DNA of 64,000 nt from Nocardioides jensenii JCM 1364 = NBRC 14755 (GTDB lineage Bacteria; Actinomycetota; Actinomycetes; Propionibacteriales; Nocardioidaceae): positions 1 to 64,000 of the forward strand of contig NZ_BCRJ01000059.1 of the NCBI RefSeq assembly GCF_001552535.1. Direction: 5' to 3'. Position numbers and translations under genes: made by a program. Every line of letters begins with the position of its first letter. The stretch's first letter is position 1. Below the pieces are notes generated by a model, which worked only from the letters and a program-made list of their open reading frames with translations, was not told the origin of the DNA and did not search any database. Shown here piece by piece: positions 16,905 to 25,191 of this stretch.

Positions 16905-17786
16905 TCAGAGTGCGGTGGTGCGACCCAACAGGTGGGGGGCGCCCGACTTCGGGTTGGTCACCGCGAACTCGACGCCGTTCACGTCCTGGCGGGAGCCGAA
17001 CTGCACCGTTCCGGGCAGGAAGATCGGCTTCTTGAAGCCGACCTCGACCTGGACCGCGTCGGGCAGACGGTTCTCGATCGCGGCGATGGCCCGCGCCTTG
17101 GTCCACATGCCGTGGGCGATGTGCCGCGGGAAGCCGAAGGCTTTCGCGGTCAGCGGGTGGAGGTGGATCGGGTTGCTGTCACCCGAGACCGCGGCGTAGC
17201 GCCGACCGAGGTCCGAGCCGAGACGCCAGGTGGCGGCGCCGTGCTCGACCGGGCTGAACTCGGTGCCCTTCTCCCCGTTCTCCTTGTCGCCCTTGCCGAT
17301 GCGCAGGTAGGTCGACGTGCTCTCCCAGACCGTCTCTCCGTCGGCCTCGACGGTGACGGACATGTCGAAGACGCGACCCTTGCTGTGTGCTCGCAGGTTC
17401 TCGGCCTTGGCGGTCGCGGAGACCGTCTCGCCGATGCGGACCGCGCGCAGCTGGGCGATCCGGTTCTCCAGGTGCACCGTGCCGATGGCCGGGAACGGGA
17501 ACGCCTGGTCGGTCATGATCGCCATGTGCAGCGGAAAGGCGACCATGTGCAAGTAGGGGACCGGCACGGTGTCCTTGACCGGGAACCCGCAGACCGCGGC
17601 GTACGCCGACACGTGGTCGCGTTCGATGAGCACGTCGTCACGGCGTACGGCGAGATCGGGCAGCTCGCGACTGGTCTTCTTCACACCGGGCAGCTGGTTG
17701 ACCACGGGCAGGGTCGGCAGGGCTGCGCGGAGCATGCTGCCCACGCCGCCCGCGGAACCGGACAGGTGTCGCACCTCGGTGGCCAT
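16905..17786 (-). CDS. htdX: MaoC-family (R)-3-hydroxyacyl dehydratase, HtdX-like
   Basis: A 293-residue double-hotdog hydratase/dehydratase. The C-terminal hotdog has the hydratase-2 motif with DSNPIHLHP and the GFPRHIAHGMWTKA helix; the N-terminal half is the degenerate hotdog. It matches M. tuberculosis HtdX (Rv0241c), which works on 3-hydroxyacyl thioesters. Its neighbours confirm this: it follows fabG4, with fadA2 divergent, the same order as Rv0241c-Rv0243. The ATG at 17786 begins one base after the fabG4 stop region; an in-frame GTG at 17795 overlaps fabG4 and is an alternative. Confidence 0.88.
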   Translation of the reverse strand: MATEVRHLSGSAGGVGSMLRAALPTLPVVNQLPGVKKTSRELPDLAVRRDDVLIERDHVSAYAAVCGFPVKDTVPVPYLHMVAFPLHMAIMTDQAFPFPAIGTVHLENRIAQLRAVRIGETVSATAKAENLRAHSKGRVFDMSVTVEADGETVWESTSTYLRIGKGDKENGEKGTEFSPVEHGAATWRLGSDLGRRYAAVSGDSNPIHLHPLTAKAFGFPRHIAHGMWTKARAIAAIENRLPDAVQVEVGFKKPIFLPGTVQFGSRQDVNGVEFAVTNPKSGAPHLLGRTTAL

Positions 17787-17787
17787 C

Positions 17788-19116
17788 TCAGGCACCGAGC
17801 ATCATCTGGCCGCAGACGCGGACCACGTTGCCGTTGACGGCGGTGGAGGCCGGATTGGCGTACCAGGCGATGGTCTCGGCGACGTCGACCGGCAGGCCGC
17901 CCTGGCTCATCGCGTTGAGGCGCTGGCCGACCTCGCGGGTGGCGAAGGGGACCGCGGCGGTCATCGCGGTGATGATGAATCCGGGGGCCACGGCGTTGAT
18001 CGTGATGCCGTTCTTCAGCTCTCCCGCGAGCGAGTCCACGAAGCCGATGACGCCGGCCTTGGAGGCGGCATAGTTGGTCTGGCCCACGTTGCCGGCGATG
18101 CCTGCGATGGAGGCGACGCCGACGATGCGGCCGTTGTCGTTGATCGCACCCGCGGCGAGCAGCTCGCGGGTGATCAGCTCGGGAGCGGTCAGGTTCACCG
18201 CGATCACCGAGGACCAGCGGTCCTCGGCCATGTTGGCGAGCTTCTTGTCGCGGGTGATGCCGGCGTTGTGCACGACGATGTCGACACCGCCGTGGTTCTC
18301 CTTGACGTAGTGCGCGATGCGCTGCGGGGCGTCGGCGTGGGTGATGTCGAGGGTCAGGCTGTCGCCGTTGAGCTCCTTCATCACCGACTGCAGCTCGCTG
18401 GCCGCCTGGGGCACGTCGATGCCGAGCACGGTGGCGCCGTCACGGTGCAGCACCCGGGCGATCTGCTCGCCGATGCCGCGGCTGGCGCCGGTGACGATCG
18501 CGATCTTGCCGGCCAGGGGGCGCTCCCAGTCGCTGATCGCGACGGCCTTCTTCTCGCCCTGGGTGCCGATGCGGACGACCTGGCCCGAGACGTAGGCCGA
18601 CTTGGGGGAGAGCAGGAACGCGAGAGTGGAGTCGATCGACTTCTCGGCACCGGGCGCGACGTAGACGAGCTGGGCGGTGGAGCCCTTGCCGACCTCCTTG
18701 CCGAGCGAGCGGGTGAAGCCCTCGAGCGCGCGCTGGGCGACCTTCTCGCCGTCCTTGACCAGTTCGGGCGCGGTGCCCAGCACGACCAGGCGCGAGCACG
18801 GGGCCAGGCTGCGCATCAGCGGGGTGAAGAACTGCTGGAGTGCGACCAGGTCGGCCGACGAGGTCAGGCCAGTGGCGTCGAAGACGAGGCCCTTGTACTT
18901 CTGACTGTCTTCGGCCTGCTCGGTGTTGGAGATGCCGAGTCGGTCCAGAGCCTCGGTCAGGGCCAGCCGGCCGGCGCCACCCACGACGACGGTGCCGTCG
19001 ACCAGGGGTGCACCCTCGGTCCAGCGGTCGAGCTCGACCGGGTTCGGGAGGCCGAGGTTCTTGACCACCAGCTTCCCGATGGTGGACTTGGTGAAGGACT
19101 GGTAGCGGTCGCTCAT
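17788..19116 (-). CDS. fabG4: High-molecular-weight 3-oxoacyl-ACP/CoA reductase, FabG4-like
   Basis: A 442-residue protein of the HMwFabG type, longer than ordinary FabG because of an N-terminal flavodoxin-like domain (about residues 1-215). The SDR domain follows with VTGASRGIGEQ, a HNAG in place of the usual NNAG, and YAASKAG with the catalytic Tyr/Lys. FabG4 (Rv0242c) reduces 3-oxoacyl-CoA with NADH. The ATG at 19116 (MSDRYQSFTK) is chosen because the residues before it are Ser/Thr/Arg-rich and not conserved-looking. It is the first gene of the fabG4-htdX operon. Confidence 0.92.
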   Translation of the reverse strand: MSDRYQSFTKSTIGKLVVKNLGLPNPVELDRWTEGAPLVDGTVVVGGAGRLALTEALDRLGISNTEQAEDSQKYKGLVFDATGLTSSADLVALQQFFTPLMRSLAPCSRLVVLGTAPELVKDGEKVAQRALEGFTRSLGKEVGKGSTAQLVYVAPGAEKSIDSTLAFLLSPKSAYVSGQVVRIGTQGEKKAVAISDWERPLAGKIAIVTGASRGIGEQIARVLHRDGATVLGIDVPQAASELQSVMKELNGDSLTLDITHADAPQRIAHYVKENHGGVDIVVHNAGITRDKKLANMAEDRWSSVIAVNLTAPELITRELLAAGAINDNGRIVGVASIAGIAGNVGQTNYAASKAGVIGFVDSLAGELKNGITINAVAPGFIITAMTAAVPFATREVGQRLNAMSQGGLPVDVAETIAWYANPASTAVNGNVVRVCGQMMLGA

Positions 19117-19180
19117 GGTTGATCTCGTCCTTGTCGACGTTGGGGTCGGGGTGGCCCGCAAGGAGCCTGATGACATCGTA

Positions 19181-19199
19181 TGTAACTAGAGGTGTAACT
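19181..19199. repeat. Twin TGTAACT repeat in the fabG4/fadA2 intergenic region
   Basis: Two direct copies of TGTAACT start at 19181 and 19193, twelve bases apart, between the divergent fabG4 and fadA2 genes. A third copy, in the wider form GTGTAACTGGG, lies 21 bases before the start of the TetR gene (21394-21400). Shared spacing near both promoters suggests an operator, possibly for that TetR protein. Confidence 0.4.
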
Positions 19200-19292
19200 C
19201 GGAGTCCACTTTTCGTGATCTCTGACTCATTGCTTTCCCTGGCTTGCCCTCAGCGGCAAGGATAGGCAGACCCGAACCAACAGGAGTGACAC

Positions 19293-20576
19293 ATGCAGGC
19301 CAAGACCCGCCGCGTGGCCATCATCGGTGGCAACCGGATTCCGTTCGCCCGGTCGAACACCGTCTACGCCGAGGCGTCCAACCAGGAGATGCTCACCGCC
19401 GCCGTCGACGGTCTGGTCGAGCGCTTCGGCCTCGAGGGCGAGCAGCTCGGCATGGTTGTCGGTGGCGCCGTCATCAAGCACTCGCGTGACTTCAACCTGG
19501 TCCGCGAGGTCGTGCTCGGCTCCAAGCTCAACGCCCGTACGCCAGCCGTGGACATGCAGATCGCCTGCGGCACCGGCCTGCAGGCCGTGATCACCGTGGC
19601 GAACCTGATCGCCCTGGGTCAGATCGACTCCGCCATTGCCGGTGGGTCCGACACCACGTCCGACGCCCCGATCGCGATCAGCGAGAAGCTCCGCAAGAAG
19701 CTGATCAAGGTCAACCAGCAGCGGGACACCAAGGAGAAGCTCAAGAAGCTGCTCGCGATCCGGCCCGGCGACATCGGCGTCCTCCCGCCGGCGAACATCG
19801 AGCCGCGCACCGGCCTCTCGATGGGCGACCACCAGGCCCTGACCGCGCTCGAGTGGGGTGTCACCCGCGAGGCCCAGGACGAGCTCGCCGCCGCGTCGCA
19901 CCAGAACCTCGCCCGTGCCTGGGACGAGGGCTTCATGGACGACCTCGTCACCCCGTTCCGTGGTGTCGAGCGCGACAACCACATGCGTCCCGACTCCACG
20001 GTCGAGAAGCTGGCCAAGCTCAAGCCGGTCTTCGGCAAGGGCGAGGCCGCCACAATGACCGCGGGCAACTCGACGCCGCTCAGTGACGGCGCGTCCGCCG
20101 TACTGCTCGCCTCGGAGGAGTGGGCCAAGGAGCGAGACCTTCCGGTGCTCGCCTACATCACCGCCTACGAGACGTCGGCCGTCGACTACGTCGGTGGCGA
20201 CGAGGGTCTGCTGATGGCCCCGGCGTACGCCGTCTCCGACATGCTCGAGCGCGAAGGCCTGTCCCTGCAGGACTTCGACTACTACGAGATCCACGAGGCC
20301 TTCGCGGCCCAGGTGCTCTCCACGCTCAAGGCCTGGGAGGACCCGGTGTTCTGCAAGGAGCGTCTCGGCCGTGACAAGCCGCTCGGCGTGATCGACCGCA
20401 GCAAGCTCAACGTGAACGGCTCCTCGCTGGCCGCGGCGCACCCGTTCGCCGCGACCGGCGGCCGGATCGTTCCGGTGCTCGCCAAGCTGCTTGCGCAGAA
20501 GGGCTCGGGCCGCGGCCTGATCTCGATCTGTGCGGCCGGTGGCCAGGGCGTCGTCGCGATCCTCGAGCGCCCCTGA
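19293..20576 (+). CDS. fadA2: Acetyl-CoA C-acetyltransferase, FadA2-like thiolase
   Basis: A 427-residue thiolase, which cleaves 3-oxoacyl-CoA with CoA or runs the reverse condensation. The nucleophilic Cys is in IACGTGLQA near 92, the catalytic His in AAAHPFAATGG near 382, and the second Cys in SICAAGGQG near 412. The family match is to FadA2 (Rv0243), and its place divergent from fabG4-htdX agrees. AGGAGTGACAC gives a good ribosome site before the ATG. Together these genes can turn acyl-CoA over through dehydration, reduction and thiolysis. Confidence 0.93.
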   Translation: MQAKTRRVAIIGGNRIPFARSNTVYAEASNQEMLTAAVDGLVERFGLEGEQLGMVVGGAVIKHSRDFNLVREVVLGSKLNARTPAVDMQIACGTGLQAVITVANLIALGQIDSAIAGGSDTTSDAPIAISEKLRKKLIKVNQQRDTKEKLKKLLAIRPGDIGVLPPANIEPRTGLSMGDHQALTALEWGVTREAQDELAAASHQNLARAWDEGFMDDLVTPFRGVERDNHMRPDSTVEKLAKLKPVFGKGEAATMTAGNSTPLSDGASAVLLASEEWAKERDLPVLAYITAYETSAVDYVGGDEGLLMAPAYAVSDMLEREGLSLQDFDYYEIHEAFAAQVLSTLKAWEDPVFCKERLGRDKPLGVIDRSKLNVNGSSLAAAHPFAATGGRIVPVLAKLLAQKGSGRGLISICAAGGQGVVAILERP

Positions 20577-20597
20577 GGTTGACCTGACCGTCCGTTA

Positions 20598-20662
20598 CTG
20601 CCCGATCGACACGATGTTTCGTGTCGATCGGGCAGTTTCACAGGCGGGCCTGTGAAACTGCC
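20598..20662. terminator. Two overlapping hairpins between convergent genes
   Basis: Stem A (20598-20635) is a perfect 17-base-pair palindrome starting CTGCCCGATCGACACGA with a four-base loop, followed by TTTC. Stem B (20631-20662) pairs GGCAGTTTCACAGG with CCTGTGAAACTGCC. They share the bases GGCAG, so only one can form fully at a time. They sit between fadA2 and the convergent TetR gene and probably end both transcripts. Confidence 0.7.
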
Positions 20663-20677
20663 GGGCTCGAACCAGGC

Positions 20678-21373
20678 TCAGTGGATCGGGCTCCCGGCCA
20701 GGGCCAGGCTGGTGTCCACCAGGTAGCGGCGTACCTGGTCGACCGAGATCGGGGCGATGGTCGGGATCCCGGGAGCCAGCTCCTTGATCAGCATGCCGAC
20801 ACGGGCCAGCTGCAGTGCGCCGAACCCGGTCGCATACATGTGGTTGGCCAGCAGGTTGGTGTCCTCGACGGCGAAGACTCCGTCGGCGACCCCCTCGTCC
20901 AGGGTCGAGCTGAGCATCGTCAGGCAGGCGGCGATGCCGCGGCCGAGCCGGAACAGTGCGGACTCGCTGATCTCGTCGAGCAGCTCGGGACCGGGGCGGC
21001 GCATCAGCGCCTGGGCGCAGTCGACGAAGGCGGGGAACTCGATGCCGAAGTCGACGAAGCACTCGACGAGGGCGGCGAGACGTGCGCGGGGCGGACCACC
21101 CGCGGCAACGACTGCCTCCATCCGCTCGCGCAGCTCGTCGAGGTAGCCGACCAGGGTGAGGGCGAAGAGCTCCTCCTTGCCGGAGAAGTGGCGGTAGAGG
21201 ATGGCCCGGTTGGTGCCGACCGTCTTCGCGATCTCGTCGATGTGGACGTCGCGCACTCCGCGCTCGTCGAAGAGGGCCCGGGTGGCGGCGAGGATCTCCG
21301 CCTCCCGCTTGCGACGGCGGGTGGCCGCGGCGGTCCGTCGCGTCGGTGCCTCGGCGGTGGTCTCCTTGCTCAT
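20678..21373 (-). CDS. TetR-family transcriptional regulator
   Basis: A 231-residue TetR repressor. The helix-turn-helix lies at about residues 24-70 (EILAATRALFDERG, then IAKTVGTNRAILYRHFSGKEE). The C-terminal ligand domain is helical and not assignable. A basic N-terminal tail (TRRRKRE) precedes the DNA-binding domain. Its closeness to fadA2/fabG4/htdX and a TGTAACT motif shared by both promoters suggest it controls this lipid module, perhaps with an acyl-CoA as ligand; this is inference. It is not KstR, which is elsewhere in the window. Confidence 0.9.
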   Translation of the reverse strand: MSKETTAEAPTRRTAAATRRRKREAEILAATRALFDERGVRDVHIDEIAKTVGTNRAILYRHFSGKEELFALTLVGYLDELRERMEAVVAAGGPPRARLAALVECFVDFGIEFPAFVDCAQALMRRPGPELLDEISESALFRLGRGIAACLTMLSSTLDEGVADGVFAVEDTNLLANHMYATGFGALQLARVGMLIKELAPGIPTIAPISVDQVRRYLVDTSLALAGSPIH

Positions 21374-21393
21374 GGAAGCAGTCTACGGGTTCG

Positions 21394-21400
21394 TGTAACT
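21394..21400. promoter_or_regulatory. TGTAACT motif before the TetR gene
   Basis: A single copy within GTGTAACTGGG, the same extended motif as the second repeat in the fabG4/fadA2 region. It lies 21 bases upstream of the TetR start and could mediate autoregulation. Confidence 0.3.
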
Positions 21401-21474
21401 GGGTGTCGCACAGCATGTTGACGGCTGTCTCGAAGTTGGTGCCCCGGCGCCGGGCCGCACGCCCGGGTGGGCGA

Positions 21475-21480
21475 TAGGTT
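21475..21480 (+). promoter_or_regulatory. Leaderless -10 box deciding the glycosylase start
   Basis: TAGGTT lies exactly six bases before the GTG at 21487. The in-frame GTG at 21481 would touch the -10 box, so 21487 is the better start. Confidence 0.45.
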
Positions 21481-21486
21481 GTGGCG

Positions 21487-22392
21487 GTGCAGGAGCGTGA
21501 GTGGCGTCCGGACTGGCCGTGCCCCGTCGGTCAGATCCTGGCTGTGGCGCGACGTGGCGCCGGCGACCCGACGTACCGCATCGAACCGGACGGAGCACAC
21601 TGGCGCGCGGTCCGAACTCCCGAGGGCCCCGGCACCCTGCGGGTGGAGCAGGGACGGGGGACGCCGGCCATCCGCGCCTCGACATGGGGTCCGGGTGCGA
21701 CCTGGCTGCTCGAGATGCTGCCCTCCATGCTCGGTGCGGACGACGACTGGACCGGGTTCGAGGCGCGTCATCCCGCGGTCGAGCGGGCTCGGCGCAATCA
21801 CCCGCACTGGCGGATCGGCCGCACCGGGTTGGTGATGGAGGCGTTGCTGCCTGCGGTGTTGGAGCAGAAGGTCACCGGCCAGGAGGCGTTCCTCGGATTC
21901 AGGCGGCTGGTGCGGCGGTACGGCGAACGCGCGCCGGGCCCGCACGAGGATCTGTGGCTGCAGCCGACTCCTCGACGACTGGTGGAGATCCCGTCCTGGG
22001 AGTGGCTCGCGATGCACGTCGACGGCGCCCGCTCCCGCACGGTCGTCGGTGCGGCCCGGGTGGCGCGAGCGCTGGAGCGGACCACGGGACTCGACCGCCT
22101 CGAGGCCGACCGGAGGCTGCGTTCGGTGCCCGGCATCGGAGTCTGGACCAGCGCGGAGACGCGGGTCCGGGCCCACGGCGATCCCGATGCGGTCAGCTTC
22201 GGGGACTACCACGTGGCCAAGGACATCGGGTGGGCACTCACGGGCGCTCCGGTCGACGACACCGGTCTGGCCGAAATCCTTCGGGAGTGGAGCGGGCATC
22301 GCCACCGTGTGCAGGCGCTGCTCGCCCTGGACGGTCAACATCGACCACGCCGGGGACCGCGAATGGCGCCGCGGCGTCATTTACCTGGATAG
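21487..22392 (+). CDS. DNA-3-methyladenine glycosylase 2 family (HhH-GPD)
   Basis: A 301-residue AlkA-like base-excision glycosylase. The second half has the helix-hairpin-helix VPGIGVWTSAE followed by the catalytic aspartate region FGDYHVAKDIGW; before it is VMEALLPAVLEQKVTGQEA, the typical AlkA/OGG lead helix. It would remove alkylated bases from DNA. The C-terminus is basic (RPRRGPRMAPRRH). There is no ribosome site, but a TAGGTT box fixes the leaderless GTG start. It is followed by the first mce operon but has its own promoter. Confidence 0.88.
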   Translation: MQEREWRPDWPCPVGQILAVARRGAGDPTYRIEPDGAHWRAVRTPEGPGTLRVEQGRGTPAIRASTWGPGATWLLEMLPSMLGADDDWTGFEARHPAVERARRNHPHWRIGRTGLVMEALLPAVLEQKVTGQEAFLGFRRLVRRYGERAPGPHEDLWLQPTPRRLVEIPSWEWLAMHVDGARSRTVVGAARVARALERTTGLDRLEADRRLRSVPGIGVWTSAETRVRAHGDPDAVSFGDYHVAKDIGWALTGAPVDDTGLAEILREWSGHRHRVQALLALDGQHRPRRGPRMAPRRHLPG

Positions 22393-22432
22393 GTTTACGT
22401 CAAGCAGTGAGACGTCAGTGGCTTACATGTCC

Positions 22433-22447
22433 AAGTTGGCGTAACTT
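22433..22447. promoter_or_regulatory. Inverted repeat before the first mce operon
   Basis: AAGTT-GGCGT-AACTT is a perfect five-base inverted repeat 55 bases upstream of the first YrbE gene. It may be an operator. No KstR-type box is present in this promoter. Confidence 0.35.
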
Positions 22448-22502
22448 CGTTTCGGCTCAGGCGTTGGCACAACGACGGATCGACCTCAGAGAGCGGGAAC
22501 CT

Positions 22503-23348
22503 ATGGCATCGCAGGCAGGTGGATGGGTCTCCGGCTCGTTGCCGGGACGCGTCGCATCAGACCTGGGTGGCCGGATCCGGAAGGGCATCGAGACGGCGGG
22601 GGCGATGATCGTCCTGGCCATCGAGGCGACGACCAGTGCTGCCAAGGACATGGTCGCGCGCAAGTTCTCCTGGTCGGAGTTCCTGCTCCAGGCCTGGTTC
22701 ATGGCGCGGGTCTCGGTCCTGCCCACGATCCTGGTGGCGATCCCGTTCGGCATCATCGTCTCCATCCAGGTGGGCGGCGTGGCGGCCCAGATCGGTGCCC
22801 AGTCGTTCTCGGGTGCGGTCAACGGCATCGGCGTGCTGCGTCAGGGCGCTCCTCTGGTCACCTCGATCATGATCGCCGGCGCAGTCGGTGCGGCGATCAC
22901 CTCCGACCTCGGTGCCCGCACCATCCGCGAAGAGGTCGACGCACTCAAGGTGATGGGCATCAACCCGGTCCAGCGCCTCGTGGCGCCGCGCGTGGTGGCA
23001 GCCCTGGTCGTCGCCTTCTTCCTCAACATCATCGTGGCCGCGACCTCGATCACCACCGGCTACATCCTCAACGTCGGCGGTGGTCAGGTCAGCTCCGGCA
23101 CCTACATCGCGGCGTTCGTCTCCTTCGCCCAGCCCACCGACCTGTTCCTGGCCAGCTTCAAGGCCCTGATCTTCGGGTTCATCGCCACGATCGTGGCCTG
23201 CCACAAGGGGCTCACTGCCAGCGGTGGCGCCAAAGGGGTGGCCGATGCGGTGAACGAGGCGGTGGTGATCAGCGTCATCGCCCTGGCCATGGTCAACGTG
23301 GCCCTGACCCAGGCCTACGTCATGCTCGCTCCGGCCAGGATCGCGTGA
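22503..23348 (+). CDS. Mce transporter permease, YrbE A-type (first mce operon)
   Basis: A 281-residue MlaE/YrbE permease with about five or six membrane helices. It has the family's LPTILVAIPFGIIVSIQ segment, GAAITSDLGARTIREEVDALKVMG (the coupling region that contacts the ATPase) and a C-terminal VACHKGLTASGGAKGVADAV. It should pair with the next gene to form the inner-membrane channel of an Mce lipid importer, powered by an MceG ATPase encoded elsewhere. The ATG follows AGAGAGCGGG. It opens an eight-gene operon. Confidence 0.95.
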   Translation: MASQAGGWVSGSLPGRVASDLGGRIRKGIETAGAMIVLAIEATTSAAKDMVARKFSWSEFLLQAWFMARVSVLPTILVAIPFGIIVSIQVGGVAAQIGAQSFSGAVNGIGVLRQGAPLVTSIMIAGAVGAAITSDLGARTIREEVDALKVMGINPVQRLVAPRVVAALVVAFFLNIIVAATSITTGYILNVGGGQVSSGTYIAAFVSFAQPTDLFLASFKALIFGFIATIVACHKGLTASGGAKGVADAVNEAVVISVIALAMVNVALTQAYVMLAPARIA

Positions 23349-23358
23349 GGAGCCCGCG

Positions 23359-24165
23359 ATGACTGGTGTGCAGAGCGCGCTCGCGCGGTTCAGTGACTTC
23401 GTCTGGTTCACCTGGACCACGTTCCGGGGCACGCGCTTCACGTTGCAGCGTTACTACAAAGAGGTGCTGCGCCAGCTCGCCGACATCAGCTGGGGCTCCG
23501 GTGCGCTCCTGGTCGGCGGCGGCACGGTCGGCGTGATGATCCTGCTCTCCCTCTCGGCCGGCACCTCGCTCGGCATCGAGGGCTTCAACGGCCTGGAGAT
23601 CATGGGTCTGGCGCCGCTGACCGGTTTCGTCAGTGCCGGCGTGAACACCCGCGAGCTCGCCCCCTTGGTCGCCGCCCTGGCCCTCGGTGGACAGGTCGGA
23701 TGTCGTTTCACCGCACAGATCGGGTCCATGCGCATCTCCGAGGAGATCGACGCGCTGGAGGTGATGGCGGTCGAGCCGATGCGCTACCTGGTCACCACCC
23801 GGGTGCTCGCCTGCATGTTCGCGATCCTTCCGCTCTACCTGATCGGCCTCCTGGGTGCGTACGCCGCCTCCGAGGCGTCGGTGGTCTTCATCTTCAACCA
23901 GTCGCGTGGCACCTACGAGCACTACTTCTTCTCGTTCATCGACGGCCGCGACGTCTTCCTCTCGATCATCAAGATCCTCGTCTTCGCCACGATGGTGGCG
24001 GTCATCCACTGTTGGTTCGGTTTCCGTGCGGGCAGCGGCCCCCAAGGTGTGGGCGAGGCCACCGGTCGCGCCATCCGGTGCAGCATCGTGTGCGTGGTCC
24101 TGGTCGACATGCTGCTCACACTCGTGTTCTGGGGCAATGATCCGGGATTCAGGGTGGCGGGCTGA
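23359..24165 (+). CDS. Mce transporter permease, YrbE B-type (first mce operon)
   Basis: A 268-residue MlaE/YrbE permease. The coupling loop is MRISEEIDALEVMAVEPMRY and the C-terminal part has HCWFGFRAGSGPQGVGEATG, the B-type version of the KGLTASGGAKGV motif in the A partner. It lies ten bases after the A gene and overlaps the first Mce gene by one base (TGATG). It forms a heterodimeric permease with the preceding protein. An alternative role outside Mce transport is unlikely given the six mce genes downstream. Confidence 0.95.
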   Translation: MTGVQSALARFSDFVWFTWTTFRGTRFTLQRYYKEVLRQLADISWGSGALLVGGGTVGVMILLSLSAGTSLGIEGFNGLEIMGLAPLTGFVSAGVNTRELAPLVAALALGGQVGCRFTAQIGSMRISEEIDALEVMAVEPMRYLVTTRVLACMFAILPLYLIGLLGAYAASEASVVFIFNQSRGTYEHYFFSFIDGRDVFLSIIKILVFATMVAVIHCWFGFRAGSGPQGVGEATGRAIRCSIVCVVLVDMLLTLVFWGNDPGFRVAG

Positions 24166-25190
24166 TGAGCGCCCCGGCATCCGTGCGCACCCAGGCCCTC
24201 CGCGGTGCGGTGTTCCTCTGCATTCTCGCCGTCGCGGTGGGGCTGCTGCTGGCCAAGTCGTTCGGCAAGTTCGACGAGACCGTCCCGGCCACCGCCGTTC
24301 TCGACACCGCCGGCGGTGCCCTCGAGATCGGAGCCGAGGTCAAGCTCGACGGCATCGTGGTCGGCAAGGTGGACGAGATCGAGCCGGCGGCCAAGGGCGT
24401 CAAGGTCGGCATGCAGTTCGATCCCGAGCAGGCCGAGAAGGTCCCCGGCAACGTGACCGTGCGGGTGCTGCCGGTCAGCATCTTCGGTGCGGCCTACGTC
24501 GAGCTGCTCCGTCCCCGCGCCCCCCGCGGTGTGGTGACCACGAACGCCTCGCTCAAACAGGATGCGTCGGCCGAGACCATCGAGCTCGGCGACCTCCTCG
24601 AAGAGACCCAGGCGCTCGTCGACGCACTCGGCCCGGCCGAGCTGGCCACCATGCTGGAGACCTTCGCCTCCACCCTCGACGGCAAGGGCGACGACATCGG
24701 CTCGATGATCGAGACCGCCAACCGGGCCGTCTCACGGATCGAGCCGTTCATGCCGCTGATCCGCCAGGACATCCGCCTGGCCACGGTCGTGATGTCGACG
24801 TTCTCCAAGATCACGCCCAACCTGTTCACCGCACTCGACGGGGTGATGGCAGCGGGACAGACCATGATCGACATGGAGAAGGAGTTCCAGTCAGTGCTCT
24901 CCGGTCTGACCGACGTCAGCGGGTCCATCGACAACGTCGTCACGCACAACCAGGCCGCCCTGCAGTACGGCCTTCCCTACCTGCGCCGGGTGATCCACAC
25001 GCTCTACATGAGCCGGGGCGACATCCCGCGCACGTTCGCCGCGGTGATCGCACTGGGCACCAACGGTGGCGAGGCGTTCAAGTTCGGCCCCTACATGCGG
25101 ATCGACGCCGACCTGCGACTGACCCCGGAGTCCGAGTACGGCCCGGGTGACTGCCCGTCGTACGCCGGTCTCCGTGGCAGGGGGTGCTGA
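24165..25190 (+). CDS. Mce-family protein A (first mce operon)
   Basis: A 341-residue substrate-binding/shaft protein. One N-terminal membrane helix (about 13-33) is followed by an MCE/MlaD domain at about 40-120 with VKLDGIVVGKVDEIEP and ILPVSIFGAAYVELL, then a long helical region that would form part of the tunnel across the periplasm-like space. It is shorter than typical MceA proteins (about 400-450 residues), and the Mce4A paralogue in this window is over 100 residues longer. The start overlaps the upstream stop. Confidence 0.92.
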   Translation: MSAPASVRTQALRGAVFLCILAVAVGLLLAKSFGKFDETVPATAVLDTAGGALEIGAEVKLDGIVVGKVDEIEPAAKGVKVGMQFDPEQAEKVPGNVTVRVLPVSIFGAAYVELLRPRAPRGVVTTNASLKQDASAETIELGDLLEETQALVDALGPAELATMLETFASTLDGKGDDIGSMIETANRAVSRIEPFMPLIRQDIRLATVVMSTFSKITPNLFTALDGVMAAGQTMIDMEKEFQSVLSGLTDVSGSIDNVVTHNQAALQYGLPYLRRVIHTLYMSRGDIPRTFAAVIALGTNGGEAFKFGPYMRIDADLRLTPESEYGPGDCPSYAGLRGRGC

Positions 25191-25191
25191 C

